Of a stretch of 7,763 nt of DNA, positions 1 to 5,492 are shown one piece after another. The notes below the pieces were generated by a model. It did not search any database, was not told the origin of the DNA, and worked only from the letters and a program-made list of their open reading frames with translations. This DNA is from an uncultured Roseburia sp. (GTDB lineage Bacteria > Bacillota > Clostridia > Lachnospirales > Lachnospiraceae). The stretch covers positions 1-7,763 of the forward strand of contig CANDFU010000070.1 of the NCBI GenBank assembly GCA_947384095.1. Direction: 5' to 3'. The stretch's first letter is position 1, and each line of letters starts with the position of its first letter. The position numbers were made by a program, and so were the translations under genes.

Positions 1-27
1 AACAAAGAATCCGGCCCTGCCGGATTC
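1..27 (-). terminator. Perfect 9-bp hairpin with short T-rich tail at the left edge
   Basis: Arms GAATCCGGC (7-15) and GCCGGATTC (19-27) pair perfectly around a 3-nt loop. Read on the minus strand the stem is followed by TTTGTT up to the window edge, which resembles a rho-independent terminator with a weak, interrupted U-tract. It lies downstream of both the TrpB-like gene's own terminator and repeat copy 1, so it may end a short transcript starting in the repeat, or be a leader structure of a gene beyond the edge. The missing left flank prevents a decision. Confidence 0.45.
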
Positions 28-28
28 T

Positions 29-55
29 CCGCCTGCGGCGGGTCGCTTTTGCGAC
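29..55. other. Two adjacent small hairpins
   Basis: CCGCC-TGC-GGCGG (29-41) is followed without a gap by GTCGC-TTTT-GCGAC (42-55). Each has a perfect 5-bp stem and a 3- to 4-nt loop. With the hairpin at 7-27 and the one at 66-90 they make four consecutive hairpins in 90 nt of non-coding DNA. No function can be assigned; they could be part of a structured leader or small RNA read leftward. Confidence 0.35.
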
Positions 56-65
56 ATACTTCTTC

Positions 66-164
66 TCCGACGCAGTGCGATTCCGCCGGAGGGCTTTTTA
101 TTTCATAGGAAACCCAGATACTTTAGCGCTTCACAGCAACAAGGTCTTTCCTACTGAAAATAAA
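66..164 (-). repeat. Composite intergenic repeat, copy 1 (two-hairpin element)
   Basis: The core 88-152 matches 2590-2654 at 63 of 65 positions by eye. Long-armed stem: 97-112 (TTTATTTCATAGGAAA) pairs with 147-164, leaving two bulged bases and a 34-nt loop. Next to it a second hairpin pairs TCCGACG (66-72) with CGCCGGA (84-90); its one non-Watson-Crick pair is G-U if read on the minus strand. The right end of the element doubles as the T-tract of the TrpB-like gene's terminator. Orientation is set by analogy with copy 2, which precedes udk. No transposase or clear target-site duplication is seen, so it is best described as a dispersed intergenic element of unknown type. Confidence 0.8.
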
Positions 165-190
165 CGGGGCGGAATGCCACATCCGCCCCG
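156..190 (-). terminator. Rho-independent terminator of the TrpB-like gene
   Basis: A perfect 9-bp GC-rich stem, CGGGGCGGA (165-173) with TCCGCCCCG (182-190), encloses an 8-nt loop. On the minus strand it is followed by TTTATTTTC. It begins 18 nt after the stop codon of the TrpB-like gene, the expected position for its transcript end. Its T-tract is shared with the end of repeat copy 1. Confidence 0.85.
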
Positions 191-208
191 CTTCCCGCTG
201 CCACTTTC

Positions 209-1594
209 TTATATCAGATTCCCCGGAAACTTCGGTATACCGTCAAACCCGGCCTTAAGGTCCGCATCGTCGGGTATGTAATCCGTCATCTCTCCGTTGT
301 GGAACTTTTCATATGCAACCATATCAAAATAACCCGTTCCCGTCAGTCCGAAAAGAATCGTCTTCTCCTCTCCCGTTTCTTTACAGCGGAGCGCTTCATC
401 GATCGCAACGCGGATGGCATGGCTGCTCTCCGGCGCGGGCAGAATCCCTTCGACTCTCGCGAACTGCTCGGCCGCCTCAAACACGGCTGTCTGCCCGACG
501 CTTCTCGCCTCCATCAGTCCCTGGTCATAAAGCTCGGACAGAACGGAACTCATGCCGTGATAGCGGAGCCCTCCGGCATGGTTTGCCGACGGGATAAAGC
601 CGCTCCCCAGCGTGTACATTTTTGCCAGCGGGCACACCATCCCTGTATCACAGAAATCATAGGCATATTTCCCACGGGTAAGGCTCGGGCACGATGCCGG
701 CTCCACTGCGATAAAACGATAATCCGCCGCTCCTTTTAACTTTTCGCCCATAAACGGGGAAATCAGACCGCCGAGATTAGAGCCGCCTCCTGCACAGCCG
801 ATAATAATATCCGGCTGAATGCCATATTTGTCCATCGCCGTCTTTGTCTCAAGACCGATGACAGACTGATGCAGCAGGACCTGGTTCAACACGCTTCCGA
901 GCACATAGCGATACCCCTGCGTGTGCGTGGCCACTTCCACGGCCTCCGAAATCGCACAGCCGAGGCTTCCCGTCGTTCCCGGATGCGCCGCCAGTATTTT
1001 TTTGCCCACCTCTGTCGTCTCTGACGGGGAGGGCGTCACCGAAGCTCCGTAAGTGCGCATGACCTCCCGGCGGAACGGTTTCTGTTCATAAGAAACCTTT
1101 ACCATATAAACTCTGCAGTCCAGATCGAAATAGGAACACGCCATCGAGAGCGCCGTTCCCCACTGTCCTGCCCCTGTCTCTGTCGTCACGCCTTTCAGTC
1201 CCTGCTTTTTCGCGTAAAAAGCCTGTGCGATGGCAGAATTGAGCTTGTGGCTGCCGCTTGTATTGTTTCCCTCAAATTTGTAATAAATCCTTGCCGGGGT
1301 ATCCAGCTTTTTTTCCAGGCAATACGCCCTCACCAGCGGCGACGGACGGTACATTTTATAAAAGTCGCGGATTTCCTGCGGAATGTCAATATAAGGCGTC
1401 GTATCGTCAAGCTCCTGACGGATCAGTTCGTCGCAGAACACCGGACGCAAATCCTCATATGTCATCGGTTTTAATGTCCCGGGATTCAGCAGCGGCGCCG
1501 GCTTTTTTTTCATATCGGCGCGGACGTTATACCATTTTTCCGGCATCTCCTGCTCCTCGAGGTAAATTTTATAAGGTATTTCTCTGTTGCTCAT
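209..1594 (-). CDS. TrpB-like PLP-dependent enzyme (tryptophan synthase beta, TrpB2 type)
   Basis: This 461-residue protein is a fold type II pyridoxal-phosphate enzyme of the TrpB2 (long, TrpA-independent) class. Visible motifs are the Schiff-base lysine K117 in GSHKLNSA, the catalytic glutamate E139 in TETGAGQWG, the phosphate-binding GCAGGGSN (267-274), VEP with E298, and a C-terminal LTGTG (418-422) where TrpB enzymes carry a Ser-Gly segment. The extended N-terminus (residues 1-80) is typical of TrpB2 and absent from classical TrpB. The expected reaction is condensation of indole with L-serine (or phosphoserine) to give tryptophan; the true substrate here is unproven. No trpA or other trp gene is adjacent. 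The start is supported by AAAGGAGAG 8 nt upstream. A promoter-like sequence lies just upstream and a strong terminator downstream, so it can be monocistronic. Family assignment is confident, physiological role is not. Confidence 0.92.
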   Translation of the reverse strand: MSNREIPYKIYLEEQEMPEKWYNVRADMKKKPAPLLNPGTLKPMTYEDLRPVFCDELIRQELDDTTPYIDIPQEIRDFYKMYRPSPLVRAYCLEKKLDTPARIYYKFEGNNTSGSHKLNSAIAQAFYAKKQGLKGVTTETGAGQWGTALSMACSYFDLDCRVYMVKVSYEQKPFRREVMRTYGASVTPSPSETTEVGKKILAAHPGTTGSLGCAISEAVEVATHTQGYRYVLGSVLNQVLLHQSVIGLETKTAMDKYGIQPDIIIGCAGGGSNLGGLISPFMGEKLKGAADYRFIAVEPASCPSLTRGKYAYDFCDTGMVCPLAKMYTLGSGFIPSANHAGGLRYHGMSSVLSELYDQGLMEARSVGQTAVFEAAEQFARVEGILPAPESSHAIRVAIDEALRCKETGEEKTILFGLTGTGYFDMVAYEKFHNGEMTDYIPDDADLKAGFDGIPKFPGNLI

Positions 1595-1640
1595 GGCAAA
1601 TCTCTCCTTTTACAGTCTTTTCCTTCTTTTGTCCTCTGCC

Positions 1641-1669
1641 ATTTTAGCAGATAAAAGTGCGCACCGCAA
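1641..1669 (-). promoter_or_regulatory. Probable sigma-A promoter for the TrpB-like gene
   Basis: On the minus strand TTGCGG (1669-1664) and TAAAAT (1646-1641) are separated by 17 nt. The -10 matches consensus at 5 of 6 positions and the -35 at 3 of 6. It sits between the stop codon of the 71-residue protein and the TrpB-like start, in the only gap of this gene group large enough for one (78 nt). This suggests independent expression, although read-through from udk remains possible because no terminator is seen between the genes. Confidence 0.55.
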
Positions 1670-1672
1670 TCT

Positions 1673-1888
1673 CTAATATTCTTTTGTCACATCGACAACG
1701 CCGTAAGCCTTTTTAAACACATCCAGATCCCTGTCATTTCGAATCAGCATGACCTCGTCAAATTTTCCCGTGTGAATATCTTTAAATCCCGCAACCTGCT
1801 CACCCGTACAGATGCTGCATTTTATCACTGCTTTCTGATTTGACGGATCAAAAATATGAGAAGGCTCCTTTTTCTTTTTCCGGAACAT
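1673..1888 (-). CDS. Small 71-residue CSIC-containing conserved-type protein
   Basis: A 71-residue cytosolic protein with a basic start (MFRKKKKEP), a CSIC (Cys-X2-Cys) pair near residues 26-29, the segment EQVAGFKDIHTGKFDEVML, and an acidic/aromatic end (VTKEY). No signal peptide or membrane segment is seen. From memory, similar short proteins in Lachnospiraceae are sometimes labelled 'aspartate dehydrogenase', but 71 residues cannot hold a nucleotide-binding fold plus a catalytic domain, so that name should not be trusted. Its AGGAGG ribosome binding site overlaps the udk stop codon (TAGGAGG) and the start lies 10 nt after that stop, so translation is probably coupled to udk. Two cysteines alone are too few for a usual zinc site unless the protein dimerises. 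Function unknown; that it is a real gene is likely from the binding site and spacing. Confidence 0.8.
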   Translation of the reverse strand: MFRKKKKEPSHIFDPSNQKAVIKCSICTGEQVAGFKDIHTGKFDEVMLIRNDRDLDVFKKAYGVVDVTKEY

Positions 1889-1898
1889 CCGTTTCCTC

Positions 1899-2519
1899 CT
1901 ATTCTCCGTTCAGATGCTTTTTCACCCGCTGAATCAGCATATCGAGCGCAACCGGATTGTTGCCGCCTTCGGGTATGATAATATCGGCTCGCCGTTTACT
2001 TGGCTCCACAAACTGCTCATGCATCGGCTTTACTGTTGTCAGGTACTGTTCGATTACGCTGTCCAGGGAACGCCCGCGCTCTTTGACGTCGCGGATAATC
2101 CTGCGCAGAATGCGCACGTCTGCATCCGTGTCCACAAAAACCTTGATATCCATCAGTCCGCAGAGCTTGATGTCCGCAAAAATCATAATGCCCTCAAGCA
2201 CGATGACCGGGGCGGGACTGACCGGTATGGTCGCATCGGAGCGGTTATGTGCGGAATAGTCATAGACCGGCATCGGAACAGACTTCCCGGCCTTTAACGC
2301 ACAGATATGACCACACAGCAGCTCTGTGTCAAAGGCATCCGGGTGATCATAATTTAACTTTGTGCGCTCTTCATAACCAATTTCATCGTGGCGCTTGTAA
2401 TAATTGTCATGGCGCAGAATGCTCACTTCGTCGCTGCCGAAGCTATCCACCAGACGGTTCGCCAGCGTCGTCTTTCCGCTGCCCGTTCCGCCTGCAATCC
2501 CTATCAGTATCGTATTCAT
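1899..2519 (-). CDS. udk: Uridine kinase
   Basis: This 206-residue P-loop kinase phosphorylates uridine (and usually cytidine) to the monophosphate in pyrimidine salvage. Visible features are a Walker A motif GGTGSGKT (10-17), the HDNYYK segment near residue 37, DHPDAFD, PVYDYSAHNRSD in the nucleoside-binding region, LEGI ending the central strand, the arginine-rich lid segment RILRRIIRDVKERGRS, and the C-terminal ADIIIPEGG. Length matches the Udk family (about 205-215). The reading frame is open further upstream to 2636, but the start at 2519 is chosen because it gives the canonical N-terminus MNTILIGIAGG and has AAGGAGAAGG just upstream; the upstream extension would cover the structured repeat and has no binding site. 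It is the first gene of a leftward group with the 71-residue protein. No strong promoter is obvious between the tRNA terminator and the start. Confidence 0.93.
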   Translation of the reverse strand: MNTILIGIAGGTGSGKTTLANRLVDSFGSDEVSILRHDNYYKRHDEIGYEERTKLNYDHPDAFDTELLCGHICALKAGKSVPMPVYDYSAHNRSDATIPVSPAPVIVLEGIMIFADIKLCGLMDIKVFVDTDADVRILRRIIRDVKERGRSLDSVIEQYLTTVKPMHEQFVEPSKRRADIIIPEGGNNPVALDMLIQRVKKHLNGE

Positions 2520-2561
2520 TTCGTACCTTCTCCTTTTCTGGATTTCTCTTTTTATGATGAA

Positions 2562-2664
2562 CCGGGCAGGAAAGAATTTCACCCTGCCCGGAGGGCTTTT
2601 TATTTCATAGGAAATCCAGATACTTTCGCGCTTCACAGCAACAAGGTCTTTCCTGTGAAATAAA
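2562..2664 (-). repeat. Composite intergenic repeat, copy 2, in the udk leader
   Basis: Second copy of the element at 66-164. Arms TTTATTTCATAGGAAA (2599-2614) and TTTCCTGTGAAATAAA (2649-2664) form a 16-bp stem with a single G-T pair and a 34-nt loop, the same loop length as copy 1. The adjoining hairpin pairs CCGGGCAGG (2562-2570) with CCTGCCCGG (2583-2591), a 9-bp stem whose sequence differs from that of copy 1 at most positions. The element starts at the T-tract of the tRNA terminator and ends 43 nt before the udk start, so any transcript of udk starting near the terminator carries the whole structure. On the minus strand, TTGTTG and TATCTG spaced 16 nt (2644-2617) are a weak promoter-like pair kept in both copies. 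Confidence 0.8.
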
Positions 2665-2694
2665 GAAAAAAGGGCGCTTTCCCAAGCACCCTTT
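2661..2694 (-). terminator. Rho-independent terminator of tRNA-Thr
   Basis: On the minus strand AAAGGGTGC (2694-2686) pairs with GCGCCCTTT (2677-2669), a 9-bp stem with one G-T pair and an 8-nt loop. It is followed by a T-rich run, TTTCTTTATTTC. It begins 22 nt after the tRNA 3' end. The distal part of the T-tract is the first arm of repeat copy 2. Confidence 0.85.
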
Positions 2695-2716
2695 CTGTAT
2701 TTTATGAAATCTGAAA

Positions 2717-2789
<73 letters not shown>

Positions 2790-2820
2790 TTATGTACCAC
2801 AACTTGCGGCCACAAATGAT

Positions 2821-2848
2821 ATTATAGCGGAATTTCCGGAAAATGCAA
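2821..2848 (-). promoter_or_regulatory. Promoter of tRNA-Thr
   Basis: On the minus strand there is a perfect -10 TATAAT (2826-2821), with TTGCAT (2848-2843) 16 nt upstream. It lies 31 nt before the mature tRNA 5' end, leaving a short leader for RNase P to remove. Poly-A/T runs immediately upstream (2852-2881) could act as an UP element, as is common for stable-RNA promoters. Confidence 0.75.
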
Positions 2849-2850
2849 CA

Positions 2851-2881
2851 CTTTTTTTAAAAAAATTTTTTTTCCAAAAAA
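2851..2881. promoter_or_regulatory. A/T-tract hub between divergent promoters
   Basis: Homopolymer runs T7 (2852-2858), A7 (2859-2865), T8 (2866-2873), CC and A6 (2876-2881) fill the gap between the tRNA -35 on the left and the regulator -35 on the right. Such tracts are intrinsically bent and bind the RNA polymerase alpha subunit, so they plausibly serve as an UP element for one or both promoters. This is inferred from composition and position. Confidence 0.5.
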
Positions 2882-2884
2882 CTA

Positions 2885-2912
2885 TTGACTTTTTCTGTAA
2901 ATATCATAAAAT
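2885..2912 (+). promoter_or_regulatory. Probable sigma-A promoter of the regulator-potABCD operon
   Basis: TTGACT (2885-2890) and TAAAAT (2907-2912) are separated by 16 nt, each matching consensus at 5 of 6 positions, with an A-tract immediately upstream. Transcription would begin near 2919, giving a leader of about 100 nt before the regulator. No other strong promoter is evident between here and potD, so it probably drives the whole five-gene operon. Confidence 0.7.
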
Positions 2913-2940
2913 CAGTTTATTGTTTGTAAACATATGATAT
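2901..2940 (+). promoter_or_regulatory. Inverted repeats over -10 and transcription start: candidate operator
   Basis: ATATCATA (2901-2908) and TATGATAT (2933-2940) are perfect 8-bp inverted arms 24 nt apart, the first overlapping the -10. Between them is the palindrome TGTTT-GT-AAACA (2921-2932), just past the predicted start. XRE regulators bind such short palindromes, so this is a plausible site for autoregulation by the XRE-cupin protein. AT-rich DNA makes chance palindromes more likely, hence moderate confidence. Confidence 0.45.
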
Positions 2941-2981
2941 ATTTTTAGGATGATAACACCATTTATAAACTTCAGATACAC

Positions 2982-2996
2982 CAGCCACTCTGGCTG
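2982..2996 (+). other. Small hairpin in the regulator leader
   Basis: CAGCCA (2982-2987) and TGGCTG (2991-2996) form a 6-bp stem with a 3-nt loop, followed by a C-run, in the predicted 5' leader 26 nt before the regulator start. There is no T-tract, so it is not an intrinsic terminator. The rest of 2941-3022 shows no further structure that I can support beyond the ribosome binding site GGAAAGGACGG. Confidence 0.3.
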
Positions 2997-3022
2997 CCCC
3001 CATTGCGGAAAGGACGGATTGC

Positions 3023-3562
3023 ATGGATATCGGAAAACGAATGAAAGAATTAAGAACGCAGTATGGCCTGACACAGCAGGAGCTGGCGGACCGCTCCGAA
3101 CTCACAAAAGGCTTTATCTCGCAGCTGGAGCGAAATCAGAACACCCCTTCCGTCGGCACGCTTTTAGATATCATACAATGCCTTGGCACCACGCCCGCCG
3201 AGTTTTTTGCAGACGAGGAACCGGAACAGATCGTTTTCGGCTGGGATGATTTCTTTGTCAAGGAAGACGAGGAAAAAAAGCGCATCATAGAATGGGTCGT
3301 CCCGAATGCGCAGAAAGACGCCATGGAGCCGGTACGGCTCACTTTAAAACCGGGCGGTTCCTCCGACGTCGATCTTCCCCATGAAGGCGAAGAATTCGGA
3401 TATGTCTTAAAAGGCACTGTCCGTGTCAGCTACGGCGGTAAATCTCATTCCGTCCATGCCGGGGAAACCTTTTATTTCCGCGCCGGAAAACGGCACTATA
3501 TCGAAAATACCGGCAGCCGGGACGCCGTGCTGATCTGGGTATCCACCCCGCCTACATTCTGA
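3023..3562 (+). CDS. XRE-family regulator with C-terminal cupin domain (PuuR-like)
   Basis: A 179-residue cytosolic transcription regulator. An N-terminal helix-turn-helix of the lambda-Cro/XRE type (about residues 4-61) shows the typical GLTQQELA...FISQLERNQ...PSVGTL pattern. After an acidic linker (62-95) comes a small beta-barrel cupin_2 domain (about 104-177) with PHEGEEFGYVLKG and GETFYFRAGKRHYIEN, including H120, E124, H158 and N162 at positions where cupins bind metal or ligand. The architecture matches PuuR and similar metabolite-sensing regulators. Its position 42 nt ahead of potA with no terminator suggests that it senses polyamines or a related metabolite and controls the pot operon, including itself; this is inference. 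Start supported by AAAGGACGG upstream and a canonical HTH start. Domain call is very secure, ligand is not. Confidence 0.92.
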   Translation: MDIGKRMKELRTQYGLTQQELADRSELTKGFISQLERNQNTPSVGTLLDIIQCLGTTPAEFFADEEPEQIVFGWDDFFVKEDEEKKRIIEWVVPNAQKDAMEPVRLTLKPGGSSDVDLPHEGEEFGYVLKGTVRVSYGGKSHSVHAGETFYFRAGKRHYIENTGSRDAVLIWVSTPPTF

Positions 3563-3604
3563 TATCCGGGGCCGGTCACGAAACATACGAAAGGATGAAT
3601 ACTT

Positions 3605-4678
3605 ATGAGCAAGAAATTAATTCATTTTATTGATATCACCAAATCTTACGGCGACAATGTCGTCCTTGACAAATTAAATCTCTATGTCCGGGAAAATGAA
3701 TTTATCACACTGCTCGGCCCCTCCGGTTGTGGAAAGACGACGACACTGCGCCTTCTGGGCGGGTTTGAAACGCCCGATGCAGGTCAGATCGTTTTTGACG
3801 GAAAGGACATCACATCGCTTCCCCCCAACGAACGGAATCTGAACACCGTGTTTCAGAAGTATGCCCTCTTTCCTCACATGTCGATCGCGGAAAATATTGC
3901 TTTCGGTCTGAAAATCAAAAAGAAAAGCAAGGCTTATATTGACGATAAAATAAATTATGCACTCAGGCTGGTAAATCTTGACGGCTTTGGCAGCCGCGCC
4001 GTCGACTCCCTGAGCGGCGGGCAGCAGCAGCGTATTGCCATCGCCCGCGCCATTGTAAACGAGCCGAAAGTACTTCTTCTGGATGAACCGCTTGGCGCGC
4101 TCGATTTAAAACTGCGCCAGGATATGCAGTATGAGCTGATCCGTCTCAAAAATGAGCTGGGAATCACCTTTGTCTATGTCACGCACGACCAGGAAGAAGC
4201 CCTTACCATGTCCGACACCATAGTCGTCATGAACCAGGGGTATATCCAGCAGATCGGCACACCCGAGATGATCTACAATGAACCGGTCAACGCCTTTGTG
4301 GCCGATTTCATCGGGGACAGCAACATCATACACGGCACGATGATCTGTGATAAGACCGTGGAAATCCTGGGCACAAAAATTCCCTGTGTGGACGAAGGCT
4401 TCGGAACAAATAAGCCCGTGGACGTCGTTATCCGCCCGGAAGACGTGGAGATCACGGCGCCCGAAGACGGTTTTATGGCGGGCACGATCACGTCCGTCAT
4501 CTTTAAAGGCGTCCACTATGAGCTGGAAATACTTGCAAACGGTTATGAATGGCTGGTACACACGACGAAATTTTATACCGTCGGGACCCATGTGGGAATA
4601 CAGGTGATTCCGTTTAACATCCAGATTATGAACAAACCGGAATCAGAAGATGAGGAGGCAGTGGAAATCGATGCGTAG
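3605..4678 (+). CDS. potA: Spermidine/putrescine ABC transporter ATP-binding protein PotA
   Basis: This 357-residue ATPase powers polyamine import on the cytosolic face of the PotBC channel. Motifs are Walker A GPSGCGKT (38-45), Q-loop Q84 ([10 protein letters not shown]), signature LSGGQQQR (136-143), Walker B VLLLDEP (156-162), D-loop GALD and H-loop H194 in VTHDQEEA. The C-terminal third (about 240-350) is a TOBE-type regulatory domain, seen in RPEDVEI and the following strands, as in other PotA/CysA-type importers. Length is usual (E. coli PotA about 378). The start has AAAGGATG upstream. It overlaps potB by 8 nt (ATGCGTAG), indicating translational coupling. All ATPase residues are intact. 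A sulfate, iron or other importer is unlikely given the PotB, PotC and PotD that follow. Confidence 0.94.
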   Translation: MSKKLIHFIDITKSYGDNVVLDKLNLYVRENEFITLLGPSGCGKTTTLRLLGGFETPDAGQIVFDGKDITSLPPNERNLNTVFQKYALFPHMSIAENIAFGLKIKKKSKAYIDDKINYALRLVNLDGFGSRAVDSLSGGQQQRIAIARAIVNEPKVLLLDEPLGALDLKLRQDMQYELIRLKNELGITFVYVTHDQEEALTMSDTIVVMNQGYIQQIGTPEMIYNEPVNAFVADFIGDSNIIHGTMICDKTVEILGTKIPCVDEGFGTNKPVDVVIRPEDVEITAPEDGFMAGTITSVIFKGVHYELEILANGYEWLVHTTKFYTVGTHVGIQVIPFNIQIMNKPESEDEEAVEIDA

Positions 4679-5492
4679 ACTGATGAGACAGCTTCTGGCC
4701 GGACCATACATTGTATGGATTATCGGCTTTATCCTTCTTCCCGTCGCCGTCATCCTGTATTATGCGTTTACATCGGATACGGGCGGTTTTACTCTTGAAA
4801 ATATCGCGGCGATCGCGGATCCCGTGCATGTGAAATCCATCGTGCTCTCCTTAAAGCTTGGATTTTCCTGCACCCTGGTCTGTCTTCTGCTGGCCTATCC
4901 GCTGGCCATGATTTTAAGCAGCTTTAAATTCCGCCATCAGAGCTTTGTCGTCTTTCTTTTCATCCTGCCGATGTGGATGAATTTTATGCTGCGCATTCTC
5001 TCCTGGCGTCTGCTTCTGTCAAACAACGGACTGATCAATACGTTCCTGGAGCGGGCCGGCATCGGACATGTAAAGATGCTGAATACCCCGGCGAGCGTCG
5101 TTTTCGGCATGGTCTATGATTTCCTGCCCTTTATGATCCTGCCCATCTACAATTCGATGGCCCGGATTAAGGATGATATTATCGAGGCCGCAAAAGACCT
5201 TGGCGCCAGCCATCTGACCATCCTGGTAAAAATCATCGTCCCGCTCACCCTTTCCGGCATTATCAGCGGCATCATCATGGTTTTTGTGCCCACATTAACC
5301 TCCTTCGTGATCTCCGATCTCTTAGGCGGCGGAAAAGTCCTGCTGATCGGAAACGTCATCGAACAGGAATTTATGCAGGGGACAAACTGGAATCTCGGTT
5401 CCGGGCTTTCTGTCGTGCTTATGATCTTTGTCATCGCGAGCATGGCGCTTATGAATATTTTTGATAAAGACGGAGGAGCCGCGGTATGGTAA
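4671..5492 (+). CDS. potB: Spermidine/putrescine ABC transporter permease PotB
   Basis: A 273-residue inner-membrane permease, one half of the translocation channel. About six hydrophobic segments are visible: near residues 10-30, 58-82, 90-115, 137-158, 190-216 and 240-262. The EAA loop, [20 protein letters not shown], starts at about residue 172 and contacts PotA. Start choice: an in-frame ATG at 4650 would add seven residues (MRRQWKS) but encodes the AGGAGG sequence (4652-4657) that serves the ATG at 4671, so 4671 is preferred although the 13-nt spacing is long; 4683 is a third possibility. It overlaps potA by 8 nt and potC by 7 nt (ATGGTAA), so the four genes are tightly coupled. Confidence 0.92.
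   Translation: MRRLMRQLLAGPYIVWIIGFILLPVAVILYYAFTSDTGGFTLENIAAIADPVHVKSIVLSLKLGFSCTLVCLLLAYPLAMILSSFKFRHQSFVVFLFILPMWMNFMLRILSWRLLLSNNGLINTFLERAGIGHVKMLNTPASVVFGMVYDFLPFMILPIYNSMARIKDDIIEAAKDLGASHLTILVKIIVPLTLSGIISGIIMVFVPTLTSFVISDLLGGGKVLLIGNVIEQEFMQGTNWNLGSGLSVVLMIFVIASMALMNIFDKDGGAAVW

Noticed and set aside
75..281. Plus-strand open frame through repeat copy 1; a similar peptide (FYFIGNPDT...LHSNKVFP) is read from copy 2
   Set aside because: The shared peptide exists only because the DNA repeat is shared. The frames continue into unrelated flanks (the antisense of TrpB-like and udk), and have no convincing ribosome binding site.
2582..2605. Plus-strand terminator formed by GC stem followed by CTTTTTATTT
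   Set aside because: No plus-strand gene lies upstream that would need it (only udk antisense), and the T-run is separated from the 9-bp stem. The structure is better explained as part of the repeat.
2520..2636. N-terminal extension of uridine kinase by 39 residues
   Set aside because: It would translate the hairpins of the repeat, lacks a ribosome binding site, and is absent from the family; the ATG at 2519 has a good site and the canonical start.
2950..3249. Plus-strand frame starting in the regulator leader and overlapping the regulator
   Set aside because: Most of it is the out-of-frame shadow of the helix-turn-helix coding region; no recognisable protein pattern. A short regulatory leader peptide cannot be excluded but nothing supports it.
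4650..4670. Upstream potB start at 4650
   Set aside because: The seven extra codons contain the AGGAGG ribosome binding sequence itself, and the ATG at 4671 makes the common short overlap with the potA stop.
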